Shown here one piece after another: positions 1 through 9,262 of a stretch of DNA of 64,000 bases. Every line of letters begins with the position of its first letter. Position 1 is the stretch's first letter. The position numbers were made by a program, and so were the translations under genes. The DNA is from JAGTVG01 sp965365275 (GTDB lineage Bacteria; Bacteroidota; Bacteroidia; Cytophagales; Cyclobacteriaceae), in contig CBDUBA010000005.1 of assembly GCA_965365275.1 (NCBI GenBank), positions 38,317 to 102,316 on the forward strand, read 5' to 3'. The notes under the pieces are model-generated. The model did not search any database and was not told the DNA's origin. It saw nothing but the letters and a program-made list of their open reading frames with translations.

Positions 1-1142
1 TTACCATACCCCATGGCAGGAAGAATGGGGCCTGTATCCGGGTATATTTCAAAAGTCTCCTTTAAACTGCCAACCAGAAAAGGCCTGGGATCAACAATTT
101 CAGATGCACCGTATCTTTCCGCCGCCACAACCCCAGCTCCAAATTTCATTTCTCCATGGGTAAGTGTGGGCCCATCTTCGACAACCAGCACTTTTTTGTT
201 TTTTATTATATCCAAATCATCAACCCTTATCGGTGAGTTGGCCTCAATCACCATGGCTTTTGAGTTAACTGAAGCGATATTATCTTTTAATTTTTGTATA
301 TCATTTTGTTTGGCACTATCTACCTTATTGATTATGACCACGTCAGCCATTCTAAGATTGACCTCGCCAGGATAGTAATTCAATTCATGGCCTGCCCGGT
401 GAGGGTCGGCTACTGTGATCATAAGATCTGTACGTATAAAGGGTAAATCATTATTGCCTCCATCCCAGACAATAACATCGCATCCATTTTTATCGTTTTC
501 TGCATTCCGCAGTATGGACTCATAATCTACACCAGCATAAATAACATTCCCACGTACTATGTGGGGTTCATATTCCTCCATTTCTTCAATGGTACAATTA
601 TGTTTTTTCAAATCTTCGATTTCGGCAAAGCGCTGCACTCTTTGATTGAGTAAATTTCCGTAGGGCATAGGATGGCGGATTGCTATTACTTTTTTTCCCT
701 TTTCCATCAATAATTCAATGATACTTCGGGAAGTCTGACTTTTCCCGCATCCGGTTCTTACAGCACATACTGATATAACGGGTTTTGTACTTTTGATCAT
801 AGTATCATCAGGCCCAAGCATTATAAAGTTAGCCCCGGCAGCTTGCACAATTGAACCAACTGACATTACTTTTTTATAGGATATATCGCTGTAGGAAAAC
901 ATACAATCCTGCACATTGAACCTTTTTATCAGAATATGCAGATCTTCTTCCGGATATATTGGTATCCCGTTCGGATAGGCATCCCCGGCCAATCCGGCCG
1001 GATAACGGCGCCCATCGATATCAGGGATCTGTGTTGCAGTAAATGCAACCACATTGTAATTGTCATTATATTTGAAAAATGTATTGAAATTGTGAAAATC
1101 CCGGCCTGCCGCACCTAGGATCAAGGCATTACGTTTCGACAT
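1..1142 (-). CDS. Cyclic 2,3-diphosphoglycerate synthetase-like GTPase (3' end outside window)
   Basis: An open minus-strand frame runs from an ATG at 1142 to the window edge, giving 380 residues without a stop, so the C-terminus is missing. The protein begins MSKRNALILGAAGRDFHNF. A nucleotide-binding loop with VRTGCGKSQTSR follows near residue 130, and a later IINKVD looks like a GTPase base-recognition motif. This architecture matches the bacterial proteins annotated as cyclic 2,3-diphosphoglycerate synthetase-like GTPases; the archaeal enzyme makes the cyclic phosphate solute, but the bacterial role is not settled. It is separated by 161 bases from the upstream glycosyltransferase gene on the same strand. 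The family call is fairly secure; the substrate is inference. Confidence 0.8.
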   Translation of the reverse strand, partial: MSKRNALILGAAGRDFHNFNTFFKYNDNYNVVAFTATQIPDIDGRRYPAGLAGDAYPNGIPIYPEEDLHILIKRFNVQDCMFSYSDISYKKVMSVGSIVQAAGANFIMLGPDDTMIKSTKPVISVCAVRTGCGKSQTSRSIIELLMEKGKKVIAIRHPMPYGNLLNQRVQRFAEIEDLKKHNCTIEEMEEYEPHIVRGNVIYAGVDYESILRNAENDKNGCDVIVWDGGNNDLPFIRTDLMITVADPHRAGHELNYYPGEVNLRMADVVIINKVDSAKQNDIQKLKDNIASVNSKAMVIEANSPIRVDDLDIIKNKKVLVVEDGPTLTHGEMKFGAGVVAAERYGASEIVDPRPFLVGSLKETFEIYPDTGPILPAMGYG

Positions 1143-1261
1143 ATGAGCTCATTTAATACGAAAAAATATTCAGGAAAATAAAGAATGAGATTCAATATAC
1201 AATTTTCATTGGAATCAGGCCAAAACCAGGACATTAAAAAAAATGAAATGAAACTAAAAAA

Positions 1262-1280
1262 AATTATTATTTTAATAATT
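1262..1280 (-). terminator. AT-only hairpin downstream of the GT39 gene
   Basis: A perfect inverted repeat AATTATTA-TTT-TAATAATT is followed, in the minus direction, by a run of eight T. It sits 24 bases past the stop of the glycosyltransferase gene, where an intrinsic terminator is expected. The all-AT stem makes it weak. Confidence 0.35.
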
Positions 1281-1303
1281 AATAGGATTGAGCGGGTCGA
1301 TTT

Positions 1304-2851
1304 TTATGGATTTTTCATGAACCTGTCAAGTTCTTCCTGCAATCGTTGTTCATATAAAAGCCTGAAATCATCATTCGGATGTTTACACAACCAGACTGGC
1401 AAACCAGATTCCCTGGAATAGGGATTGGTAATCCCATCGTATTTTATGATCTCCTTGAAGTAAGGAGTCAGTTCCCCGATCTCATCATTGACATAGATGA
1501 GATATTCCATATCGTCTACATTTTCCGGTGACCAGAATATAAAACTCCCATGAAAACTTATGGGTTCGGGTAAACCTCGTTTTATCCCATAATACCGAAT
1601 TGCTCCTGCCTCACCATAATTCTCACCATAGATATAACATCTTTTCTGGTCTGCGGGGGAAAGTGATTCATATACCTTGATCACATTCATGCCCAACTCC
1701 TCCCATCCGATCATATCGGCATAATCCTGAGGCAAGTCATGAACTTCCCCGTCTTCCCAACGCATAGGCATATCTATACCTCTGTCGATTGTTCTTTGGC
1801 AAAAGCTTAACATTTTCTCGTGCCCCAGCACCGGCAAACTGAAGGGTAACATCAGCGAGGTGATAAGTACCATAAAAAGGATATTGACATAGACCAGCGA
1901 TTTCCATTTGATGTGTTGCTCAAATACTACGCCCCCGGCGGCAAATAAAGCCCCATATAATCCTATTGTGTAATAGGACTTCCCGCGGGTAAAAATCAGC
2001 AAAAGGATCACCAGCACGTAAATGATACCAACTATTTTATACTCCCTGAAAGCAGGGTGAAAAAGCAGGAAGAACAACCCGGTAAGCCAGAAGAACGTTA
2101 CCGGGAGGTTCATAATGAGTTGGGCAATCAGGAAATCAGATAGCTGCACATTCACAAGATGGTATTGTCGCAGCATGTCCATGTGATATACCACCGGCCA
2201 ACTGTTCTGATATTGCCAGATTAGATTGGGCAGAACAATTAGAATTCCAATAATCAAACCATATATAAAATACCTGGATAGAATCAACCGGCGATTGGGG
2301 AGGATTAACAGTGCCGTAAAGAAACCCATGGCTAAAAAGACTATGGAATATTTCGTAAGGAATCCTAATCCAAAATTTATAGCCAGCAGCAGCCAGTACC
2401 GGGGATCCTGTGTTCTTAGGAGGCGTATGATCAGATAAAAGGCAGTCAACCATAGAAATTGGTTCAGGGATACCGGTTGAAACAGCAAATTGCTGCGTAA
2501 AAAGGCAGGTGAAAAAATAAAGGCTATACTGGCAAGGATCTGGGCCAACTTTCTGCCTCCCATTTCACGTACAATCAGGTTTATAAACACGACGGATGCC
2601 CCGCCTATGATGGTTGGGAACAACCGTACGGCAAAGACTGAATCCCCAAATACTAACCGCACAATCTTTCCCAGGAATGCCGTGAGCGGAGGTACGGACA
2701 GGAAACCCCAGGAAAGGTGGTCCCCCTGTGCTATATATAGAAAAGCATCACGATGTAATTCGTAGTTGGTATTTGTTAAGAGGTGGATGCTGGTTTTGAC
2801 CAGTACGAAAAACAAAACAAGATACCAGAATTCCGAATTACTTTTTCTCAT
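1304..2851 (-). CDS. GT39/PMT-like membrane glycosyltransferase
   Basis: The 515-residue protein has many hydrophobic segments over its first 330 residues and a more soluble C-terminal region. The first extracytoplasmic loop carries ELHRDAFLY (residues 31-39) followed by PPLTAFLG (54-61), the conserved loop of bacterial glycosyltransferase family 39 (PMT_2/ArnT-like) enzymes. These move a sugar from a polyprenyl-phosphate donor to a lipid or protein acceptor on the outer face of the inner membrane. The acceptor here cannot be read from sequence. Its upstream region is the 22-23 base repeat array. Family assignment is good; the specific substrate is unknown. Confidence 0.85.
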   Translation of the reverse strand: MRKSNSEFWYLVLFFVLVKTSIHLLTNTNYELHRDAFLYIAQGDHLSWGFLSVPPLTAFLGKIVRLVFGDSVFAVRLFPTIIGGASVVFINLIVREMGGRKLAQILASIAFIFSPAFLRSNLLFQPVSLNQFLWLTAFYLIIRLLRTQDPRYWLLLAINFGLGFLTKYSIVFLAMGFFTALLILPNRRLILSRYFIYGLIIGILIVLPNLIWQYQNSWPVVYHMDMLRQYHLVNVQLSDFLIAQLIMNLPVTFFWLTGLFFLLFHPAFREYKIVGIIYVLVILLLIFTRGKSYYTIGLYGALFAAGGVVFEQHIKWKSLVYVNILFMVLITSLMLPFSLPVLGHEKMLSFCQRTIDRGIDMPMRWEDGEVHDLPQDYADMIGWEELGMNVIKVYESLSPADQKRCYIYGENYGEAGAIRYYGIKRGLPEPISFHGSFIFWSPENVDDMEYLIYVNDEIGELTPYFKEIIKYDGITNPYSRESGLPVWLCKHPNDDFRLLYEQRLQEELDRFMKNP

Positions 2852-2863
2852 TTTAAATTGTCA

Positions 2864-3134
2864 GGTTTCAATATGTAGCCTGGTCAGGTTTTAATATGCG
2901 CAATGGTCAACTTTCATTACCTGTAAAAACTTATGTTAAATATAATTAATTACTGCTTTCCAAAATGTATAATGGTCAGTTAGCAATATGAATAACGGCC
3001 GGATTTCAATACATGCTTGGCCTTTTTCAATATGTGATATAGCCGGTTTACTAAATGCAAAATGACCACCTTTCAATATGCGTAATGGCACCTTTCAATA
3101 GGAGTAATGGCGCCTTTCAATAGGAGTAATGACA
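2864..3134. repeat. Array of about 11 degenerate 22-23 base direct repeats
   Basis: Between the GT39 gene and the dehydrogenase lies a chain of related units with an approximate consensus yTTTCAATATGnGTAATGGyC. Recognisable units start at 2864, 2887, 2956, 2979, 3002, 3023, 3046, 3069, 3091 and 3113. The last three are 22 bases long and nearly identical; the leftward ones are more diverged, with a poorly matching stretch at 2910-2955. There is no unique spacer between units and no reading frame, so this is neither a CRISPR array nor coding. It resembles the multiple terminal transposase-binding repeats of IS21-type elements, but no istA or istB is present; a multi-site protein-binding array is the alternative. 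Confidence 0.8.
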
Positions 3135-3173
3135 CGCTTTCACAAGGCACTATTTCCCGGCAATGTTTCACCA

Positions 3174-4208
3174 TCAAAAATTGATCATCGCTTTCATTAC
3201 CCCATCCTGATACCCTTCAACAAGGTCGAAAGCAGCTTTGGTATCCTTGAAACTATAATTATGTGTGGTCATTTTAGATACATCCACCCGGCCATCGGCG
3301 ATAAGATCCAAAGCTTCCTGAACACAATGAATCTGTCGTCTCACGTTAACCACCGTTATCTCCTTTCGACGCATAAGATCCATTTTGAAACACAGATGAT
3401 CTACTTCAGGAATACCGATCAGCATAAGCTTCCCGCCTGGTTTAAGAATGTCAAGGGCATTATCAATGGCATCCTGTTGGCCGCAACATTCAAATACAAC
3501 ATCCAATTGCATTTTTTCTTCGTTATTTATGGCTTCTGAAACATCGATCTTGTCAGGATTTCCGGTCCAGTTTGCTCCAACCTCCCTTGCAAGCTGCAGT
3601 CTATCATCGATTTTATCAGTTACATAAAATGTTTCTGCGCCATATGCTTTAGCCGGAAGGAGAACACTCATACCTATTGGGCCGAATCCAAGGATCCCAA
3701 CCTTAGCACCCTTCATGGGTATAGATTGTTTTACGGCATATACACCAATTGCTAAGGGTTCAGAAATGGCCGCTTCAGCAAAACTCATATGGTCCGGGAT
3801 TAAAAAGCAACACTCTTCCGGCATAACTATATATTCTGAAAGGCAACCATCGATCTGTCCGGGACAACCAAGGAATTTAATATTCCGGCAAGTATTGGGC
3901 CGGCCTTCAAGGCATTGATCACATTTGCCACAGGAAATGGCTGGTTCAATGGCTACCCTGTCTCCTGGTTTTACAGCTGTCACCCCATCTCCTACTTTTA
4001 CTACAGTGCCTCCTGATTCATGACCTACAGGATAAGGAAATTGAACCACCTGGCTTCCGATTTTCCCGGTTGAATAATAATGAATATCTGATCCGCAAAC
4101 TCCAACCGCCTCCAGTTTCAGGAGGACATCTGTATCCTTTGTAATCATTGGATCAGGCCATTCCATCATTTCCATTTGCCTGATCCCGGTAAGTACCATT
4201 GCTTTCAT
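3174..4208 (-). CDS. Zinc-dependent sorbitol/xylitol-type alcohol dehydrogenase
   Basis: This 344-residue protein is a medium-chain dehydrogenase of the L-iditol/sorbitol/xylitol dehydrogenase group. Catalytic zinc ligands are C38 (GVCGSDIHYY) and H63-E64 (VGHESGG). The structural zinc lobe has C93, C96, C99 and C107. A Rossmann region follows with GILGFGPIGMSVL. The family oxidises polyols to ketoses with NAD(P), acting in the cytoplasm. It appears to be a single-gene unit with its own promoter upstream and the repeat array downstream. The exact polyol cannot be told; the arabinose genes lie 30 kb away and are not linked. Confidence 0.88.
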   Translation of the reverse strand: MKAMVLTGIRQMEMMEWPDPMITKDTDVLLKLEAVGVCGSDIHYYSTGKIGSQVVQFPYPVGHESGGTVVKVGDGVTAVKPGDRVAIEPAISCGKCDQCLEGRPNTCRNIKFLGCPGQIDGCLSEYIVMPEECCFLIPDHMSFAEAAISEPLAIGVYAVKQSIPMKGAKVGILGFGPIGMSVLLPAKAYGAETFYVTDKIDDRLQLAREVGANWTGNPDKIDVSEAINNEEKMQLDVVFECCGQQDAIDNALDILKPGGKLMLIGIPEVDHLCFKMDLMRRKEITVVNVRRQIHCVQEALDLIADGRVDVSKMTTHNYSFKDTKAAFDLVEGYQDGVMKAMINF

Positions 4209-4237
4209 AATCGTTTTTTTCTTTCCTCTGTATTTAT

Positions 4238-4270
4238 CAAAAATAAATTAAATACAGGTAAATCAGCAAA
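4238..4270 (-). promoter_or_regulatory. Bacteroidota-type promoter for the dehydrogenase
   Basis: On the minus strand TTTG (4270-4267) is followed after 21 bases by TATTTTTG (4245-4238), matching the TTTG/TAnnTTTG consensus of the Bacteroidota housekeeping sigma factor. It would give a leader of about 25 bases before the ATG at 4208. Confidence 0.55.
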
Positions 4271-4437
4271 CATTCTACGGTTCTTCTAAGTGCATTCTGA
4301 AATTTTCATAATAATCAGGTAAAATGATTGCCTTACAGGTTCCCTGACCGATGTACGTTCTTTATAGATTACGCTTATAAAATTGATATATGCTCTCCAT
4401 TGATGAAGTTCTAAAATTAATTCTTGTTTGTCATGGA

Positions 4438-6396
4438 TTAAGTTCCCAATGTTGATGCTGGTTCTTCATGGACATTGACTAAATTATTAACCTGCTTTCG
4501 GATGTTCAACCGTTTTATTGCTGCATTCAGTATCTTATCAAGCATTTCGGGGTATTCAACACCTCCGAGTGCTGCCATTTTTGCAAGATGGCCATCCCAG
4601 CACCAGCCCGGATTTGGATTAACTTCCAGCAGGCGAGGTGTGCCAATATCATCTAGTCTCCAGTCGAAACGGGCATAATCCCTGCAATCAAGCCTTTCAA
4701 ACAATTTGATACAGGAAGCGGTCAGATAACGACGGGTTGCGTCATCAATTACCGCCGGTATAGATTTTACATTCCAATAGGGAGATTCCGGGTCCCATTT
4801 TGCTTCATACCCACAGATCTTAGGCAACTCAGGGGGTAGGACAGAATAATCTTCCTGGATAATTGGTAGTATTTCATAAGACTCGGGAGGATTCCCGATA
4901 ACACCTACACTAATGTCCTGCCCGTTTAGGTATTGCTCAACAACGATGGGTTTATCATACCCTACAGTTTCCCTGGTAAAAACCAGGGCATTTTCAAGTT
5001 CATTAACATTATAACAGACACTATTCTGATTAATCCCAATGCTGGAATCGCCGAAGTTGGGTTTGACAATAACCGGGAATTGAATAGCAAGATCATAATA
5101 GGTCGTATCTTGTGGATTAATGATATAGCCCTTGGGCACAGGTATATCCAATTCCTGGGCAACTCCCCTAACAAGCGATTTATCGAAACAATAGGCCAGA
5201 CATTGCGGATTTCCGCCTGTATATTCATATCCTAGAATTTCCAATAGGGAAGGCACATGCAGTTCCATGGAGGCTTCATTGTAAAATCCTTCATCACATA
5301 GGTTGAGAATGAGATCCACCTCTTTTTTATTCTTTTTCAGGTCATCTATAAGGTTTTGATGATTATCCAGGTAATTGAAGTGATAATTTTTCAAACTGGA
5401 CAATGCTTTTTTAAGCTCATTAATCGTATGATAATCATCATCATCAAATTGGCCATTGGGCTTGATTTTATCAAAAATCCGTGGATCTCCCATAACTACA
5501 GTTACATTATATTTTCCTGAACTCCTCTTAGCGGTTTTTGTCCAATCTTTGATGATCCGGGCACTGATGAGCATACGCTTCGCCATCATGCCAAGGTCCT
5601 GATCCCTGGTGGAGGCAGTAAAATGATCAGAATGCATTTCAATATTATCAAAACCCGCTTTTTTCAATAAATCTGATAAGCTGTCATGGGTATATAATCT
5701 TTCCGCATAAAACTGGTCTGCGATCACTCCATTTTTCACATGGGTAATGACCTCTCTTGATATCAGTCGCTCATGGTCCGAAGATAGTTCTCTTTCTCTG
5801 CAAACGAAGTATTGATTATCAATCCATTCCCAGCTCCTGGGTTGAAAATTCTCCCTCATGTAATTCCCATCTGTTATATCTATGAGCACTTTCCCTCCGG
5901 GTTTTAATACACGACGTACCTGGTTTAACACCCGCATATCATCATTGACTGATTCAAAATATCCAAAGCTGTTGCCAGCAATAATCACATAGTCAAAACT
6001 GTCATTCGGGAAGGGCAACTTACGGGCATCCCCCTCCTTGAAAACCGCACTGTATCCCATTGATTTATTGATATTTCTGGCCCTGCTGATAAGGTAGTGT
6101 GACCTGTCAATTCCAGTAATATTCGGGTAACCCAGTCGTATGAATTCAAGAGCGTGCCTTCCCTGTCCACAGCATAAGTCGAGAAGGCTACTTTCATTTT
6201 CAGGTTTGAGAATATTCAGGAACAGTTGAACTTCTTCCTGAGTGGCAGCAACATTTTCTACCACATCGCCATCGGTCCTTAGGTAATTGGCATTGAAGAT
6301 CTCCTTCCACCAATCAGCCTTTACATAACTCTCCAGGTTTTCCACTGGCCCCAGGATCTCAACGATCTGGCTGGATTTCTTCTTATGCAAATTCAT
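4438..6396 (-). CDS. SAM methyltransferase fused to a D-Ala-D-Ala-ligase-like ATP-grasp domain
   Basis: The 652-residue protein joins two enzymes. Residues 1 to about 285 form a class I methyltransferase: motif I LLDLCCGQGRH (71-81), an acidic GID at 95-97, and RVLKPGGKVLID (162-173). Residues about 295-640 form an ATP-grasp ligase of the Ddl type: FPVIVKP (440-446, K445), VVEQYL (485-490), FDWRL (577-581) and LLEVNPNPG (589-597) with the metal-binding E591 and N593. Such ligases join a carboxylate to an amine through an acyl phosphate. The upstream gene, 46 bases away on the same strand, is a zinc deacylase, so the two are probably co-transcribed. The product is unknown. It differs from Ddl (about 300-360 residues) by carrying the methyltransferase. 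Confidence 0.85.
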   Translation of the reverse strand: MNLHKKKSSQIVEILGPVENLESYVKADWWKEIFNANYLRTDGDVVENVAATQEEVQLFLNILKPENESSLLDLCCGQGRHALEFIRLGYPNITGIDRSHYLISRARNINKSMGYSAVFKEGDARKLPFPNDSFDYVIIAGNSFGYFESVNDDMRVLNQVRRVLKPGGKVLIDITDGNYMRENFQPRSWEWIDNQYFVCRERELSSDHERLISREVITHVKNGVIADQFYAERLYTHDSLSDLLKKAGFDNIEMHSDHFTASTRDQDLGMMAKRMLISARIIKDWTKTAKRSSGKYNVTVVMGDPRIFDKIKPNGQFDDDDYHTINELKKALSSLKNYHFNYLDNHQNLIDDLKKNKKEVDLILNLCDEGFYNEASMELHVPSLLEILGYEYTGGNPQCLAYCFDKSLVRGVAQELDIPVPKGYIINPQDTTYYDLAIQFPVIVKPNFGDSSIGINQNSVCYNVNELENALVFTRETVGYDKPIVVEQYLNGQDISVGVIGNPPESYEILPIIQEDYSVLPPELPKICGYEAKWDPESPYWNVKSIPAVIDDATRRYLTASCIKLFERLDCRDYARFDWRLDDIGTPRLLEVNPNPGWCWDGHLAKMAALGGVEYPEMLDKILNAAIKRLNIRKQVNNLVNVHEEPASTLGT

Positions 6397-6442
6397 TATA
6401 TCTTATGATTTAGTTTATTAAATTCAATTGTGTATGACCTTT

Positions 6443-7483
6443 TCATGTTTTGTCAATCCCGAATGCCATAACAGGAAATCCTGGGAATGACAATGATGTA
6501 TCAGAACACCCTAAAACCAATCCATCATGCACTGCATGAAGTGACTCCTGTTTTTTGCCGAACACATTATAGATCCTGGCAATCATTTGGCCTAATTGTA
6601 CAGTTTCTCCTGCAGCGGTATAAAATCGAATTATTCCACTGGTGGAACTCAAGGGCATCTGACTGTAATTCAGGATCCTATTAGACATCTTAGCCTGATG
6701 GTTTGGTGAAGTACCAACTGGTTGTTTTACCATGCCAATAGACTGTAGCAGGCCGAATATGGCGTTTACACCTGTCTCAATGTTCTTTTCATTGACATAA
6801 TTGGAAGCTCCCAGTTCAAGTGTTAATGCTGGAATACCATTTTGGATTAGCCTTCCGGTGAGCGATCCTGCCAAATGTTCCGAATCCCTAATTACAGGGA
6901 AGCCCAAAGCAAATGCATATTCTTTTATCCGTTTTACGATTTGGGGATCATTGGAGGATTCAAAATCCTTGTCCAGCAAGGTGTAAGGGATAGACCTGAT
7001 CCAGTCATTATGAAGATCAAGAACCAGATCTGGGTGTTCATCCATTATTGTATTGTAAATGATGGCCGCAATTCTTTCACCCAGAGAACCACGCTCATTA
7101 CCAGGGAATAACCTGTTAAGATCTTCCCTGGAATAAGGAACAAATCTTGTTTTTTGTTCAAAACCAAATGGATTCACAATGGGAAAGGCATGTACTTTGC
7201 CGAATTGGATTTCCCTTTTCAATAGTTTGAACAATTCCTGAATGATCACAGTTCCCGCTATCTCATCTCCATGAATACAAGCAGTCATCCATATCACGGG
7301 GCCCGGATTCCCGGAATCTATCATCATTACAGGTATTCTTCTCTTCGAAAGATCAGTACCCGTAACAAGTTTTATAAAATGATATTTGACTGTAATCCGA
7401 TTGCGCCTATATATATTCGTCCCTTGCAATGGCATTTTTGTTACTACTCTGTAATCCGCCAATTCTATTGTTGGTGATTTCAA
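6443..7483 (-). CDS. Succinylglutamate desuccinylase/aspartoacylase-family zinc deacylase
   Basis: The 346-residue protein belongs to the AstE/AspA branch of the M14 carboxypeptidase fold. Zinc ligands are H71 and E74 (CIHGDE) and H158 (LDLHND); the catalytic glutamate is E223 in LTLELG. A C-terminal region (about 275-346) has the beta-rich character of this family. Family members remove acyl groups from amino acids or cleave isopeptide-like amides. There is no signal peptide, so it should be cytoplasmic. It lies between mgtE (95-base gap) and the methyltransferase/ATP-grasp gene (46-base gap). A ligase next to an amide hydrolase suggests making and trimming of a small amide or peptide; this is inference. 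Confidence 0.85.
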   Translation of the reverse strand: MKSPTIELADYRVVTKMPLQGTNIYRRNRITVKYHFIKLVTGTDLSKRRIPVMMIDSGNPGPVIWMTACIHGDEIAGTVIIQELFKLLKREIQFGKVHAFPIVNPFGFEQKTRFVPYSREDLNRLFPGNERGSLGERIAAIIYNTIMDEHPDLVLDLHNDWIRSIPYTLLDKDFESSNDPQIVKRIKEYAFALGFPVIRDSEHLAGSLTGRLIQNGIPALTLELGASNYVNEKNIETGVNAIFGLLQSIGMVKQPVGTSPNHQAKMSNRILNYSQMPLSSTSGIIRFYTAAGETVQLGQMIARIYNVFGKKQESLHAVHDGLVLGCSDTSLSFPGFPVMAFGIDKT

Positions 7484-7578
7484 ATTTTATACTAATCCAA
7501 TGATTAGACGTAAAATTTTCAATAAGTCACATGGAATTGTGATTAATTTTGGGCCATTAATCTTCACGGGAAGGAGCA

Positions 7579-8937
7579 TCAAATGCCAAGATGAACCAGT
7601 GCAATGCTAGCGAAAGTTAAAGCCAGAAAGAATCCGATCATATCAGTCACAGTAGTTAGAATAGGACTCGAAGCCAGGGCGGGATCCACTCCCCATCTTT
7701 TTAACAGTAACGGGATGGTACCTCCCAACGAAACGGCGATCAATGTGTTAATGCCGAGTGCTCCGCCAACAACCAATCCCAGATATACATTCCCTTTCCA
7801 TAAATAAGCAGCGAGGCCAATCAACAACCCTAAAACGAAACCATTAATCAATCCCACGGAGACCTCTTGTAGCCATACCCTCACTACTTCGTTCGGTTTA
7901 ACCAATCCCAGGGAAAGTTCCCGCATGCTTACTGCAATGGCCTGATTCCCCGAACACCCGCTCATATCGGATATGATCGGCAAAAAGACGGCCAGCGCAA
8001 TCACTGAACTAAGGGTATCCTGATAAAAGGCAATTACACTTGCAGCAATTATATTTAGAAATATATTTACACTGAGCCAGGATAGGCGACGTCCCGATCG
8101 TCTGAATAATGGAAATGAACGCAGTTCCTCTCCCCCCACGATACCCTGTGTCTGTAAAAGATTCATATTCGCTTTTTCTGCTTCAGCTTCCAGTACACTT
8201 TTTCTTAATACCACACCAACAAGCTGGTCATTATCATCCAGAACCGGGACACCATAGTAATCATAATTATTGAAGAAACTGATCAGATCGTCAATGGAAG
8301 CACTATCTCTTACCCAACGGGTATCCCTAATTGCTATCTCTGCAAGTCGGGTATCTTCCGGCGATAGAATAAGCGTATGTATCTGTAATACACCCAACAG
8401 AATATCTCCTGATACCACATAGATATACTTAAGGCTGTAGTATTTAATTTGATCAGCATTATCCTTAAAGTATTGTATGACATTATGGACTGTCATGTCC
8501 TCATCAAAGGATAAATATTCTGTTATCATCATCCCTCCGGCGGTGTCGGGACCATATTTAATCAACTTCCTAACACTGCTGGCTTCCTCAGGTTCCATTT
8601 TATGGATGATTGCTTCGGCATCTTTCTTATCAAGATCAGATAGAATATCTGCCTGTTCGTCGCTCTGCATTTCATTCAATATTGCCGCAGCTTCACTTGC
8701 CTGAAGGTTATCGATAATATCGACAGCTTGAGTATCATGTATATCGTCAATGATATCCGCCGCTTCCTGCGGTGATATGAGGGTCATAAGTTTTAGCTGA
8801 TCTTCTTTTTTCAAACGGTTTATTGACCTTACAACCTCTTCCGTTTCGAGCAAACTTAAATAATGTTGAACCTTTTCCGGATCATCTGAGCGGATTAAGG
8901 TCAGAAGCTTTTCCCAGGGTCTATCAATAGTACTCAT
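7579..8937 (-). CDS. mgtE: Magnesium transporter MgtE
   Basis: The 452-residue protein shows the full MgtE order: an N-terminal superhelical domain of repeated helices (about 1-130), two CBS domains (about 135-255) and a C-terminal membrane domain with five hydrophobic segments (about 285-452). The pore region contains LPIISDMSGCSGNQA, the conserved signature that lines the ion path. MgtE is a gated inner-membrane magnesium channel whose cytoplasmic domains close it when internal magnesium is high. Length matches the family. It is divergent from the sulfatase gene across a 325-base gap and is followed on the same strand by the deacylase gene. Confidence 0.95.
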   Translation of the reverse strand: MSTIDRPWEKLLTLIRSDDPEKVQHYLSLLETEEVVRSINRLKKEDQLKLMTLISPQEAADIIDDIHDTQAVDIIDNLQASEAAAILNEMQSDEQADILSDLDKKDAEAIIHKMEPEEASSVRKLIKYGPDTAGGMMITEYLSFDEDMTVHNVIQYFKDNADQIKYYSLKYIYVVSGDILLGVLQIHTLILSPEDTRLAEIAIRDTRWVRDSASIDDLISFFNNYDYYGVPVLDDNDQLVGVVLRKSVLEAEAEKANMNLLQTQGIVGGEELRSFPLFRRSGRRLSWLSVNIFLNIIAASVIAFYQDTLSSVIALAVFLPIISDMSGCSGNQAIAVSMRELSLGLVKPNEVVRVWLQEVSVGLINGFVLGLLIGLAAYLWKGNVYLGLVVGGALGINTLIAVSLGGTIPLLLKRWGVDPALASSPILTTVTDMIGFFLALTFASIALVHLGI

Positions 8938-9262
8938 TATTATTTTTTTTGAGTCAATCCTTAAATGAAATTTCGGGCTAATTCGTCCAGCAGATCCACT
9001 TATCAGATAGTTGTCAGAATCCAGAATAAAGTATGAATTTTATTTAAATAATCTACGATTTGATTATGAAATAATTCAGGTTCATAGTAAATTTTGATTT
9101 CCTTACAGATATAAAGGAAAAGTCAGCCTGAATGCAAAAGCTGAACTATAATTGCGGATCTGAGCCCTAAACATGATTTTGAGGATGTGATCCCAATAAA
9201 ACTTTTTCTTGAAACAACAGTTCCAATCAAAATGGAATTGCTATTTAAATTGTAATTAACAT
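8938..9262. other. Divergent intergenic region between mgtE and the sulfatase
   Basis: These 325 bases hold the 5' regions of two divergent genes. No open frame longer than about a dozen codons, no RNA gene and no clear hairpin was seen. Several AT-rich TTTG-containing stretches occur (for example around 9059-9092), but none gives a clean TTTG/TAnnTTTG pair, so no promoter is called. Confidence 0.5.

Noticed and set aside
2864..3134. CRISPR array
   Set aside because: Units abut without unique spacers, are degenerate, and no cas gene is present.
8938..9262. Magnesium riboswitch before mgtE
   Set aside because: No recognisable stem-loop set or expression-platform terminator was seen; such leaders are also not expected in this phylum.
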